Source: Escherichia ruysiae (GTDB lineage Bacteria; Pseudomonadota; Gammaproteobacteria; Enterobacterales; Enterobacteriaceae). From it: a stretch of DNA of 64,000 bases. Shown piece by piece: positions 28,237-37,104 of the stretch. How positions within the stretch are numbered: the stretch's first letter is position 1; each line of letters starts with the position of its first letter. The stretch lies in the NCBI RefSeq assembly GCF_902498915.1, contig NZ_CABVLQ010000001.1; one strand, written 5' to 3'. Position numbers and translations under genes: made by a program. Below the pieces are notes generated by a model. That model ran no database searches, had not been told where the DNA came from, and saw only the letters and a program-made list of their open reading frames with translations.

Positions 28237-29261
28237 TGGTAACTATTGATGGAATTATTTATAACCTCCAATCATTTGGTGGAATAAGTGTATATTTTAA
28301 TGAGTTGATCCAGGGAATGGCGAAGTCAAACTACCAGGCTGAAATTTTGTTGTATAAAAATAAAGAGTTTGAGTTCGATACAAATAACTTAAAGTTACAA
28401 TATCGTACACCAAGAGTTTTAGAAAGATATAAAAATGTTTCTGATGTTAAAGGTGGCGTTTTTCACTCAAGTTATTATCGAGTACATAAAAATCCTTATT
28501 TAAATGTAAAAAATGTTACAACTGTTCATGATTTCACATATGAAAAATATAGAGGAGGAATGTCAAAATTCATTCATACACTTCAAAAATATCATGCTAT
28601 CAAAAATAGTGATATCGTAATTTGTATTTCAAACAACACAGCCAGGGATTTACTCAAGTACTGCCCAATTAGTGAAGACAAAATTAGAGTGATTTATAAT
28701 GGTGTATCTTCATCATATAAACATCTATCCAACCTATTGGATATAAGAGTCAATAACTCAGTCTTATTTGTCGGTGCTAGAGAAGGTTATAAAAATTTTG
28801 TTCTTGCAGTTAAAGCTGTGGGAAAGTTACATGACTTAAAGCTTACGATAGTAGGTGGAGGAGCACTCAAAAAATATGAAAAAGAACTCCTTGAGAAATA
28901 TTTGAAAAATAGATATGAACATTTTTCTTTTTTGAGTAATGAAGATTTAAATATACAATATAATACTGCATATGCTCTTGTTTATCCCTCCAGTTATGAG
29001 GGCTTTGGAATACCTGTCATAGAAGCTATGCAGGCCGGATGTCCAGTTATTTGTGCGAATACATCTTCATTGCCAGAAGTAGGGGGAGATGCGCCTATTT
29101 ATATTGATGATATTAATGAGTTCACTTTAAAAGAAGCTTTAGAATTAGTTAATTTAAAAAGAAATGATATGGTCGATAGAGGTTTACTTCAGGCGCGAAA
29201 ATTTTCATGGTCAAAATGTGTTAACGAAACAATTAATGTTTATAACGAATTAAATATTTAG
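28236..29261 (+). CDS. O-antigen glycosyltransferase, GT4 family
   Basis: 341-residue GT-B enzyme. The N-terminal domain begins IIYNLQSFGGISVYFNELIQ. The linker holds VTTVHDFTYE and CISNNTARDLL. The donor domain has LFVGAREGYKNF and the E-x7-E motif EGFGIPVIE at residues 255-263. These features are typical of mannosyl-, rhamnosyl- and fucosyltransferases of GT4, so a GDP- or dTDP-sugar donor made by this cluster is plausible, but that is inference. Confidence 0.88.
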   Translation: MVTIDGIIYNLQSFGGISVYFNELIQGMAKSNYQAEILLYKNKEFEFDTNNLKLQYRTPRVLERYKNVSDVKGGVFHSSYYRVHKNPYLNVKNVTTVHDFTYEKYRGGMSKFIHTLQKYHAIKNSDIVICISNNTARDLLKYCPISEDKIRVIYNGVSSSYKHLSNLLDIRVNNSVLFVGAREGYKNFVLAVKAVGKLHDLKLTIVGGGALKKYEKELLEKYLKNRYEHFSFLSNEDLNIQYNTAYALVYPSSYEGFGIPVIEAMQAGCPVICANTSSLPEVGGDAPIYIDDINEFTLKEALELVNLKRNDMVDRGLLQARKFSWSKCVNETINVYNELNI

Positions 29262-29270
29262 GAATATAAG

Positions 29271-30404
29271 ATGATTAAAATGAAGAAAAAAGTTGCATTT
29301 ATCACTGGCGTAACTGGGCAAGATGGTTCATATCTTGCCGAATTTCTCATTGAAAAAGGTTATGAAGTACATGGTATAAAACGGCGAGCATCGTCATTTA
29401 ACACTGATAGAATTGATCATATTTATCAATCCCGATTCGTAGATGAGCCTAATTTTATATTACATTATGGAGATTTAACCGATACTTCAAATCTGATCCG
29501 TTTAATTCAGGAGATTCAACCAGATGAAATTTATAACCTTGGTGCACAATCTCATGTAGCTGTGTCATTTGAGTCACCAGAATATACAGCAGATGTAGAT
29601 GCAATAGGGACGTTACGATTATTGGAAGCAATACGAATCTGTGGGTTGGAGAAAAAAACACGTTTCTATCAAGCATCTACTTCAGAACTTTTTGGTTTAG
29701 TTCAAGAGATTCCTCAACGTGAAACTACTCCATTCTATCCGCGTTCGCCATACGCTGTAGCGAAAATGTATGCTTATTGGATAACAGTTAACTACCGTGA
29801 GTCTTATGGCATATATGCGTGTAATGGAATTCTTTTTAACCATGAATCGCCACGCCGTGGAGAAACATTTGTCACTCGTAAGATTACTCGTGCAATAGCT
29901 AATATTTCACAGGGGATCGAGCAATGCCTATATTTGGGTAATCTAGATTCGTTGCGTGACTGGGGACATGCTAAAGATTATGTTCGCATGCAATGGATGA
30001 TGCTTCAGCAAGATCATCCAGAGGATTTCGTCATTGCCACAGGTAAACAGATTTCTGTGCGTGAATTTGTCCGTATGGCAGCTAAAGAAGTCGGTCTTGA
30101 ACTTGAATTCTCTGGTGAAGGTGTGGATGAGATAGCTACAGTAGTAAATAAAATTTCCGATTGTGCTATTGGTGTAAATGTTGGGGATGTTATAGTTCGG
30201 GTTGATCCTCGTTATTTCCGTCCTGCTGAAGTTGAAACCCTCTTAGGTGATCCTGCAAAAGCAAAAAATATATTAGGATGGGAGCCAGAGATTACAGTTG
30301 AAGAGATGTGCGCGGAAATGGTTGCTAGCGATTTGTTAAAAGCAAAACAACATGCACTTCTTAAAAGCCATGGCTATGATGTTTCGGTTTCTCTGGAGCG
30401 TTAA
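29271..30404 (+). CDS. gmd: GDP-mannose 4,6-dehydratase (O-antigen copy)
   Basis: 377-residue second Gmd in the window, same reaction as the copy at 5557-6678. It has TGVTGQDGSYLAEFL and SPYAVAKMYAYW (YxxxK). The start at 29271 is 7 bases after AGGA; the Met three codons on is too far away. The protein resembles the colanic copy closely along its length, but the DNA is AT-rich and the codons differ throughout, so this is an old paralogue and not a recent duplication. It provides GDP-L-fucose for the O unit. Confidence 0.95.
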   Translation: MIKMKKKVAFITGVTGQDGSYLAEFLIEKGYEVHGIKRRASSFNTDRIDHIYQSRFVDEPNFILHYGDLTDTSNLIRLIQEIQPDEIYNLGAQSHVAVSFESPEYTADVDAIGTLRLLEAIRICGLEKKTRFYQASTSELFGLVQEIPQRETTPFYPRSPYAVAKMYAYWITVNYRESYGIYACNGILFNHESPRRGETFVTRKITRAIANISQGIEQCLYLGNLDSLRDWGHAKDYVRMQWMMLQQDHPEDFVIATGKQISVREFVRMAAKEVGLELEFSGEGVDEIATVVNKISDCAIGVNVGDVIVRVDPRYFRPAEVETLLGDPAKAKNILGWEPEITVEEMCAEMVASDLLKAKQHALLKSHGYDVSVSLER

Positions 30405-30407
30405 TAC

Positions 30408-31373
30408 ATGATAAAGAAAAGAGTTTATGTCGCAGGACATCAAGGTATGGTGGGTTCTGCAATCTGTAGACAATTATCAGTACGTAATGATATTGAATTA
30501 ATTGTTAAAACACATAAAGAACTCGATTTGACGATTCAGAAAGATGTTAAACATTTTTTTGAAGAGGAGTGTATTGATCAAGTTTATCTTGCCGCAGCAA
30601 AAGTCGGTGGGATCTATGCTAACAATACTTTTCCGGCAGAATTCATCTATCAGAATCTCATGATAGAGAGTAATATTATTCATTCAGCTCATAAAGTTGG
30701 AATTCAAAAATTACTATTCTTAGGTTCTAGCTGTATATATCCTAAGTTCGCAGATCAACCAATGAAAGAATCTGCGCTTTTAACAGGCATACTTGAACCA
30801 ACAAATGAGCCGTATGCCATCGCAAAAATTGCGGGAATAAAATTATGTGAATCTTACAATCGGCAATATGGGCGTGATTATCGGAGCATAATGCCAACTA
30901 ATTTGTATGGTATTAATGATAATTTTCATCCTGAAAATTCGCATGTTATTCCTGCCCTCATGCGTCGATTCCATGAGGCAAAAGAAAGCGGTGCACCAGA
31001 AGTTATTGTCTGGGGAACGGGAACTCCAATGCGTGAATTTTTATATGTTGATGATATGGCTGCAGCTTCGGTTTATGTTATGGAGCTTGAAGACAAAATT
31101 TATCAAGAACATACACAGCCAATGTTATCCCATATTAATGTAGGCACAGGTGTTGATTGTTCTATACGTGAAATGGCTGAAACAATGGCCTCTGTAGTTG
31201 GTTATCAAGGGAAAATTGTTTTTGATGCTACAAAACCAGATGGTACACCACGTAAATTAATGGACGTTACTCGCTTAAAAAATTTAGGTTGGGAATATCG
31301 CTATAGTTTATATGAAGGTTTATCATTGACATATCAATGGTTTCTCGAAAATAAAAATACTTTCCGAGGCTAA
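30408..31373 (+). CDS. fcl: GDP-L-fucose synthase (O-antigen copy)
   Basis: 321-residue paralogue of the enzyme at 6681-7646, identical in length. It keeps VAGHQGMVGSAI, LFLGSSCIYPK and the catalytic EPYAIAK. It starts 3 bases after gmd. The DNA is AT-rich. It makes GDP-L-fucose, implying fucose (or a derivative) in the O antigen. Confidence 0.95.
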   Translation: MIKKRVYVAGHQGMVGSAICRQLSVRNDIELIVKTHKELDLTIQKDVKHFFEEECIDQVYLAAAKVGGIYANNTFPAEFIYQNLMIESNIIHSAHKVGIQKLLFLGSSCIYPKFADQPMKESALLTGILEPTNEPYAIAKIAGIKLCESYNRQYGRDYRSIMPTNLYGINDNFHPENSHVIPALMRRFHEAKESGAPEVIVWGTGTPMREFLYVDDMAAASVYVMELEDKIYQEHTQPMLSHINVGTGVDCSIREMAETMASVVGYQGKIVFDATKPDGTPRKLMDVTRLKNLGWEYRYSLYEGLSLTYQWFLENKNTFRG

Positions 31374-31375
31374 TT

Positions 31376-31837
31376 GTGACTAAGAGATTAGAATTTGAGT
31401 TATTTAAAACAATAGTTGAGCATACTCCTCTAATCTCGATTGATCTCATAATTAGAAATGATAAAGGTGAGGTGCTGCTTGGGCAGCGCCTGAATCGCCC
31501 TGCGAAAAATTATTGGTTTGTACCTGGTGGGCGAATTTTTAAGGATGAGTCATTCGAGATAGCTTTTAAAAGGATAACATTTGAAGAATTAGGCTACCAA
31601 ATCACTCTTGATCAGGCGAATTTTCTTGGGGTGTATGAACATTTCTATAATGATAATGTTTCTGGGACCGATTTTTCTACTCACTACATAGTGCATGGAT
31701 ACGAAACCCAATTTAATCCTCAGCAAATTCGACTACCAACGGCCCAGCATAATTCCTACAAGTGGTTTGATGTAGAAGCCTTACTTCATAGCACTATTGT
31801 TCATCAGTATACCAAAAATTATTTTATTCCAAGGTAA
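31376..31837 (+). CDS. gmm: GDP-mannose mannosyl hydrolase (O-antigen copy)
   Basis: 153-residue Nudix protein resembling the colanic Gmm at 7646-8128. The Nudix region is GGRIFKDESFEIAFKRI then EELGY, and the C-terminus is a little shorter. The start codon is GTG at 31376, two bases after the fcl stop. It hydrolyses GDP-mannose; its usual presence within GDP-fucose clusters suggests flux control, but that is not shown here. Confidence 0.92.
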   Translation: MTKRLEFELFKTIVEHTPLISIDLIIRNDKGEVLLGQRLNRPAKNYWFVPGGRIFKDESFEIAFKRITFEELGYQITLDQANFLGVYEHFYNDNVSGTDFSTHYIVHGYETQFNPQQIRLPTAQHNSYKWFDVEALLHSTIVHQYTKNYFIPR

Positions 31838-31842
31838 TAAAT

Positions 31843-33249
31843 ATGCTACTTCCCGTTGTCATGGCCGGTGGTTCTGGGACCAGATTATGGCCTCTCTCAC
31901 GTACACTTTATCCGAAACAGTTCCTGTCCTTAAATAGCCGGTTAACTATGTTGCAAGAGACTTTGCGACGGCTTGAAAAGGTTGAACACACTCCTGCTTT
32001 GATTATTTGTAATGAATCACATCGTTTTATCGTTGCTGAACAATTGCGTAAAGTAGGTTTAAAGCATAGTGGAATTTTGCTTGAGCCTGTTGGACGGAAC
32101 ACTGCACCTGCCGTTGCGCTTGCGGCACTTCAGGCAACGGTAGCTGGAGAGGATCCTATACTCTTGGTTCTTGCAGCTGACCATGAAATTCAGAATGAAG
32201 AAAGTTTTATTGCAGCAGTTTTGGCTGCTAAGGATTTCGCGACGCAAGGTAAGTTGGTTACCTTTGGCATAGTTCCAACTGCTCCAGAGACAGGATATGG
32301 TTATATTAAGTCAGGTGATTCACTTGGTGGGCAAGGTTATAAAGTTGCAGCTTTTGTTGAAAAGCCAGGGCTAGAATTAGCTCAGCGGTATTTGTCAGAT
32401 GGTGGCTATCTTTGGAATAGTGGAATGTTTATGTTCAGAGCATCTGTATTTATTGATGAACTGAAAAAATTCCGCCCAGATATTTTAGAGAGTTGCCAAC
32501 AATCCTTAGCTTCCTCGACACAAGATTTAGATTTTATCCGCTTGGATAACTCTTCTTTTTCTTGCTGCCCTGAAGAGTCAATTGATTATGCCGTTATGGA
32601 AAAAACATCTGAAGCTGTCGTCGTTCCGTTAAATGCGCAATGGAGTGATGTTGGGTCATGGTCTGCGTTATGGGAAATAAGCTCAAAAGATCAAAGCGGT
32701 AATGCCATTCGTGGTGACGTACTGGTCGAAGATGCTACAGATAGTTATCTTTATTCGCAGCATAGACTTATTGGTGCAGTGGGCATAAAGGATTTGGTTG
32801 TCGTTGAAACGAAAGATGCTGTATTGGTTGCACATAAAGACAAAGTTCAGCAAGTTAAGAATATAGTTGCACAGCTTAAAAAGAATAATCGAACAGAATA
32901 TTTACAGCATCGGGAAATTTTTCGTCCTTGGGGTAGTCATGATACTATTGCTGAAGGGGAACGATTCCAGGTAAAGCATGTGATTGTATTACCTGGACAC
33001 ATTACGGCTAAACAGATCCATTATCATCGTACTGAACATTGGGTGGTTGTATCGGGGACAGCTAAGGTTCATCTTGAGGATAAGACCTATCTTGTTTCAG
33101 AAAATGAATCAACATATATTCCTGTTGGCGTTCCACATTCAATTGAAAATCCTGGCAAGATCTCACTTGAAATAATTGAAGTTAGATCCGGTGTCTACCT
33201 GGAAGAGGATGATGTTATAAGAGTTTCTTCATCAGGGGTTGGATACTAA
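31843..33249 (+). CDS. manC: Mannose-1-phosphate guanylyltransferase ManC (O-antigen copy)
   Basis: 468-residue bifunctional-type GDP-mannose pyrophosphorylase. GGSGTRLWPLSRTLYPKQFL is the GTP-binding signature, FVEKPG the sugar site, and the C-terminal cupin has HYHRTEHWVVVSGTA. It is parallel to cpsB (9342-10778), slightly shorter and AT-rich. It shares one base with the following GT2 gene (TAATG). Confidence 0.94.
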   Translation: MLLPVVMAGGSGTRLWPLSRTLYPKQFLSLNSRLTMLQETLRRLEKVEHTPALIICNESHRFIVAEQLRKVGLKHSGILLEPVGRNTAPAVALAALQATVAGEDPILLVLAADHEIQNEESFIAAVLAAKDFATQGKLVTFGIVPTAPETGYGYIKSGDSLGGQGYKVAAFVEKPGLELAQRYLSDGGYLWNSGMFMFRASVFIDELKKFRPDILESCQQSLASSTQDLDFIRLDNSSFSCCPEESIDYAVMEKTSEAVVVPLNAQWSDVGSWSALWEISSKDQSGNAIRGDVLVEDATDSYLYSQHRLIGAVGIKDLVVVETKDAVLVAHKDKVQQVKNIVAQLKKNNRTEYLQHREIFRPWGSHDTIAEGERFQVKHVIVLPGHITAKQIHYHRTEHWVVVSGTAKVHLEDKTYLVSENESTYIPVGVPHSIENPGKISLEIIEVRSGVYLEEDDVIRVSSSGVGY

Positions 33250-33995
33250 TGAGGATTTCTATTATTACAGCAACCTATAATAGTGAAAAAACTCTGCTTG
33301 ATACATTGCTCTCTCTGGAAAAACAAACGCATCCAGATATAGAGTATATAATTATAGATGGGGCCTCTAACGATAATACAATTGAGCTAATTAAAAGTAA
33401 TTGTACAAGAGTTTCAAAAATCATTTGCGAGCCAGATAAAGGTATTTACGATGCGCTGAATAAAGGTATTCAGGTAGCTACTGGTGATGTTATTGGATTT
33501 TTACATTCTGATGACTTACTTGCTTATGATGATGTTATTGCAGATATAGCAAAAACATTTGAAAATTCGGGGTGTGATGCTGTTTATGGTGATCTGGAAT
33601 ACGTTTCTCAGAATGATACGGCTAAACGTATTAGATTATGGAAAAGTGGCACGTTTAGCCGTGTGAGAATGAAATTAGGTTGGATGCCACCTCATCCATC
33701 ATTTTATATGAAACGTGAATGTTATAATAAATTTGGTGATTTTTCATTAGATTATCGGATTTCTGCTGATTATGACTCATTATTGCGTTATATTCTAAAA
33801 CAACGAGTTTCGGTAGCTTATTTACCTAAAGTATTAGTGAAGATGCGTGTTGGCGGAATTAGCAATCGCTCAATATCTTCAATGGTTAATAAGTCAATGG
33901 AAGATATTCGTGTTATGAGGAATAATGGTATTATCTGGCCATTAGCCTTAGCGTATAAAAATCTTTCAAAACTCCCTCAATTTATTAAAAAGTAA
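33249..33995 (+). CDS. O-antigen glycosyltransferase, GT2 family (between manC and manB)
   Basis: 248-residue GT-A enzyme: RISIITATYNSEKT, YIIIDGASNDNT, EPDKGIYDALNKG, and the metal site HSDD (residues 86-89). The later block PPHPSFYMKRECY and RISADYDSLLRY are typical of the O-antigen transferases that sit in this position. It is translationally coupled to manC and lies 5 bases before manB. Donor and linkage are unknown. Confidence 0.88.
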   Translation: MRISIITATYNSEKTLLDTLLSLEKQTHPDIEYIIIDGASNDNTIELIKSNCTRVSKIICEPDKGIYDALNKGIQVATGDVIGFLHSDDLLAYDDVIADIAKTFENSGCDAVYGDLEYVSQNDTAKRIRLWKSGTFSRVRMKLGWMPPHPSFYMKRECYNKFGDFSLDYRISADYDSLLRYILKQRVSVAYLPKVLVKMRVGGISNRSISSMVNKSMEDIRVMRNNGIIWPLALAYKNLSKLPQFIKK

Positions 33996-34000
33996 TCATC

Positions 34001-35425
34001 ATGTTAAATGCTAATAAAGTTATTGATCAAAGCAACATTGCTTTCGGCACTAGTGGTGCGCGCGGTTTAGTCGTTGATTTTACCCATGATGTATGCGCTG
34101 CGTTCACCCATGCTTTCCTTTCAGTTGTACAAAATAAATCTAACTTTAATACGGTAGCCTTAGCAATCGATAACCGTCCCAGTAGTTATAAAATTGCACA
34201 GGCATGCGCATATGCAATAAAACAACATGGGTTCAACGTTGAATATCATGGTGTCATTCCTACACCAGCGTTGGCATATTATTCGATGCAGAAAGGCATA
34301 CCATGCATTATGGTTACCGGAAGTCATATCCCATTTGATCGCAATGGATTGAAATTCTATCGACCAGATGGGGAAATTACAAAAGAAGATGAAGTTGCGA
34401 TAGCAAATAGTCAATATACGTTTTCTCCTGTAACTGCATTACCTCATTTGGAAACTAGTTCTCAAGGTGCTAATTCATACATAGCACGATATGTGTCATT
34501 ATTTGATGAAAATATTCTAAAAGGCAAAAAAATCGGTATTTACGAACACTCTAGTGCCGGTAGGGATTTATATGCCCCATTATTTAGTCAATTAGGTGCT
34601 GAAGTCGTATCTTTGGGCAGAAGTGATGAATTTGTTCCCATTGATACAGAGGCAGTTAGTGAGGAAGATCGAGTAAGAGCGCGTGAATGGTCGGAGAAAT
34701 TTAAGCTGGACGCTATCTTCTCCACCGATGGAGATGGTGACCGACCGCTTGTAGCAGATGAAAAAGGTGAGTGGTTAAGAGGTGATATCCTGGGACTTCT
34801 AACTGCTGATGCTTTAAAAATTCAGGCATTAGCGATTCCAGTCAGTTGTAATACCGCAGTTGAGCTATCAAACAAATTCACATGTATTCAACGTACAAAA
34901 ATCGGTTCCCCGTATGTTATTGCTGCGTTTGAAGAACTTAAGAATCGATACGACGCTATTGCTGGTTTTGAGGCCAATGGTGGTTTTCTTCTGGCATCAG
35001 ACCTGTTGATTAATGGAAAAACGTTAAAGGCGTTACCAACCCGCGACGCGATATTACCTGTATTAATGTTATTAACGACAGCCAGTAAAGGTAAAATATC
35101 AACATTAGTTGAAAGTCTTCCTCAGCGTTTTACTTGGTCCGATCGTGTAAAAGATTTCCCAAGCGTTGAAAGCAAAAAAATAATTAATGATGCGATTTCA
35201 GCGCCCGATGCTTTTTTAAATAAGTTGGGATTTTCAACACTGACTTGCATTGATATTGATGAAACAGATGGTGCAAGATTTACACTTTCAAACGGTGCTG
35301 TTATTCATCTTCGCCCATCAGGTAATGCGCCTGAGCTTCGTTGCTATACTGAAGCTAATGATGAGAGTCAGGCGAAAACATATGTCAATACAGTATTAAG
35401 TAATATTGTTCTTTTACGTAACTGA
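34001..35425 (+). CDS. manB: Phosphomannomutase ManB, divergent O-antigen type
   Basis: 474-residue alpha-D-phosphohexomutase, assigned to mannose by its place in the GDP-mannose/fucose gene set. It differs from CpsG: the phosphoserine loop is TGSHIPFDRNG where CpsG has TASHNP. The start motif is GTSGARG, the metal loop DGDGDRP, and the C-terminal phosphate loop is RPSGNAPELR. It is therefore a separate subgroup of the family. Whether it works on mannose, glucose or hexosamine phosphates cannot be told from sequence alone. Last gene of the AT-rich cluster. Confidence 0.85.
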   Translation: MLNANKVIDQSNIAFGTSGARGLVVDFTHDVCAAFTHAFLSVVQNKSNFNTVALAIDNRPSSYKIAQACAYAIKQHGFNVEYHGVIPTPALAYYSMQKGIPCIMVTGSHIPFDRNGLKFYRPDGEITKEDEVAIANSQYTFSPVTALPHLETSSQGANSYIARYVSLFDENILKGKKIGIYEHSSAGRDLYAPLFSQLGAEVVSLGRSDEFVPIDTEAVSEEDRVRAREWSEKFKLDAIFSTDGDGDRPLVADEKGEWLRGDILGLLTADALKIQALAIPVSCNTAVELSNKFTCIQRTKIGSPYVIAAFEELKNRYDAIAGFEANGGFLLASDLLINGKTLKALPTRDAILPVLMLLTTASKGKISTLVESLPQRFTWSDRVKDFPSVESKKIINDAISAPDAFLNKLGFSTLTCIDIDETDGARFTLSNGAVIHLRPSGNAPELRCYTEANDESQAKTYVNTVLSNIVLLRN

Positions 35426-35612
35426 CATAATCTTATGTAACAATGTATGCAAACGAGGGTATGCTCAACACTTAACAACCAACAGATATAAACAGTTTGT
35501 TGGGATGACTATGATATACAGCACTACACACATATATGTAACTTGAGTTAACATCTGTTTCATATTTCAAGCCGCGCAACCCCGCGGTGACCACCCCTGA
35601 CAGGAGTAAACA
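35426..35612 (+). promoter_or_regulatory. gnd leader and promoter region
   Basis: 187 bases without a gene between manB and gnd. The AT-rich first part changes to conserved E. coli leader sequence with the palindromic CCGCGCAACCCCGCGG near 35573-35588. The ribosome site is ACAGGAG (35600-35606). No clear terminator for the O-antigen operon is visible, so read-through into gnd is possible. Confidence 0.5.
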
Positions 35613-35826
35613 ATGTCAAAGCAACAGATTGGCGTCGTCGGTATGGCAGTGATGGGGCGCAACCTTGCGCTCAACATCGAAAGCCGTGGTTATACCGTCT
35701 CTATTTTCAACCGTTCCCGTGAGAAGACGGAAGAAGTGATTGCTGAAAATCCAGGCAAAAAACTGGTTCCTTACTATACGGTGAAAGAGTTTGTTGAATC
35801 TCTTGAAACGCCTCGTCGCATCCTGT
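35600..35826 (+). promoter_or_regulatory. gnd translational control: ribosome site and internal complementary sequence
   Basis: ACAGGA at the ribosome site (35600-35605) is exactly complementary to TCCTGT at 35821-35826, about codons 70-72 of gnd. A known internal complementary sequence in this part of E. coli gnd mRNA gives growth-rate control by sequestering the ribosome site. The match here fits that published element by position; pairing is inferred. Confidence 0.6.
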
Positions 35827-37019
35827 TAATGGTGAAAGCAGGTGCAGGCACGGATGCTGCTATTGATTCCCTGAAACCATACCTCGATAAAGGCGACATC
35901 ATCATTGATGGTGGTAATACTTTCTTCCAGGACACCATTCGTCGCAACCGTGAGCTTTCCGCAGAAGGTTTTAATTTCATCGGTACTGGTGTTTCCGGTG
36001 GAGAAGAGGGCGCGCTGAAAGGGCCTTCCATCATGCCTGGTGGTCAGAAAGAAGCCTATGAACTGGTTGCGCCAATCCTCACCAAAATTGCTGCCGTAGC
36101 TGAAGATGGCGAACCGTGTGTTACCTATATTGGTGCCGATGGTGCAGGTCACTACGTAAAAATGGTTCACAACGGTATTGAATACGGCGATATGCAGCTG
36201 ATTGCGGAAGCCTATTCTCTGCTGAAAGGTGGCCTGAACCTTTCCAACGAAGAACTGGCTCATACTTTCACCGAGTGGAATAACGGTGAGCTGAGCAGCT
36301 ACCTGATCGACATCACTAAAGATATCTTCACTAAAAAAGATGAAGACGGTAACTACCTGGTCGATGTGATTCTGGATGAGGCAGCTAACAAAGGTACTGG
36401 TAAGTGGACCAGCCAGAGCGCACTGGATCTCGGTGAGCCTCTGTCACTGATCACTGAATCAGTGTTTGCTCGTTACATCTCTTCTCTCAAAGAGCAGCGT
36501 GTTGCGGCGTCTAAAGTACTGTCCGGCCCGCAAGCACAACCTGCAGGCGACAAAGCTGAATTCATTGAGAAAGTTCGTCGTGCGCTTTATCTGGGTAAGA
36601 TTGTTTCTTACGCTCAGGGCTTCTCACAGCTACGTGCCGCGTCTGAAGAGTACAACTGGGATCTGAACTATGGTGAAATCGCGAAGATCTTCCGTGCTGG
36701 CTGTATCATCCGCGCTCAGTTCCTGCAGAAAATCACTGATGCTTACGCTGAAAATCCGAAGATCGCTAACTTGCTGTTAGCGCCGTACTTCAAGAAAATC
36801 GCCGACGATTACCAGCAAGCTCTGCGTGATGTAGTAGCCTATGCGGTACAGAACGGTATCCCGGTTCCGACCTTCGCCGCTGCGGTTGCCTATTACGACA
36901 GCTACCGTGCTGCGGTACTGCCTGCGAATCTGATCCAGGCACAGCGTGACTATTTCGGTGCGCATACTTATAAACGCATTGATAAAGAAGGTGTATTCCA
37001 CACCGAATGGTTGGATTAA
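35613..37019 (+). CDS. gnd: 6-phosphogluconate dehydrogenase (decarboxylating)
   Basis: 468-residue enzyme of the oxidative pentose phosphate pathway making ribulose-5-P, CO2 and NADPH. NADP loop GVVGMAVMGRNLALN; substrate-site blocks GTGVSGGEEGA and KMVHNGIEYGDMQ; C-terminal AHTYKRIDKEG tail reaching into the partner subunit. Base composition is back to the E. coli norm. The gene borders the O-antigen cluster and is known for hitchhiking recombination, so its allele may not match the rest of the genome. Confidence 0.98.
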   Translation: MSKQQIGVVGMAVMGRNLALNIESRGYTVSIFNRSREKTEEVIAENPGKKLVPYYTVKEFVESLETPRRILLMVKAGAGTDAAIDSLKPYLDKGDIIIDGGNTFFQDTIRRNRELSAEGFNFIGTGVSGGEEGALKGPSIMPGGQKEAYELVAPILTKIAAVAEDGEPCVTYIGADGAGHYVKMVHNGIEYGDMQLIAEAYSLLKGGLNLSNEELAHTFTEWNNGELSSYLIDITKDIFTKKDEDGNYLVDVILDEAANKGTGKWTSQSALDLGEPLSLITESVFARYISSLKEQRVAASKVLSGPQAQPAGDKAEFIEKVRRALYLGKIVSYAQGFSQLRAASEEYNWDLNYGEIAKIFRAGCIIRAQFLQKITDAYAENPKIANLLLAPYFKKIADDYQQALRDVVAYAVQNGIPVPTFAAAVAYYDSYRAAVLPANLIQAQRDYFGAHTYKRIDKEGVFHTEWLD

Positions 37020-37042
37020 TCTGATTTAATCAGTAATAAACT

Positions 37043-37074
37043 AAGGCCCGGCATTTATCGCTGGGCTTTTTTTT
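37043..37074 (+). terminator. Rho-independent terminator of gnd
   Basis: AAGGCCCGGC (37043-37052) pairs with GCTGGGCTTT (37060-37069), with two G-U pairs and a 7-base loop, followed by an unbroken T run. Confidence 0.8.
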
Positions 37075-37104
37075 GCCATAAATCTTATAGACTAAATTTC
37101 ATTG

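Noticed and set aside
24000..35430. Insertion sequences or transposon ends in the AT-rich cluster
   Set aside because: No transposase frame, terminal inverted repeats or target duplications were seen; all frames are accounted for by polysaccharide genes.
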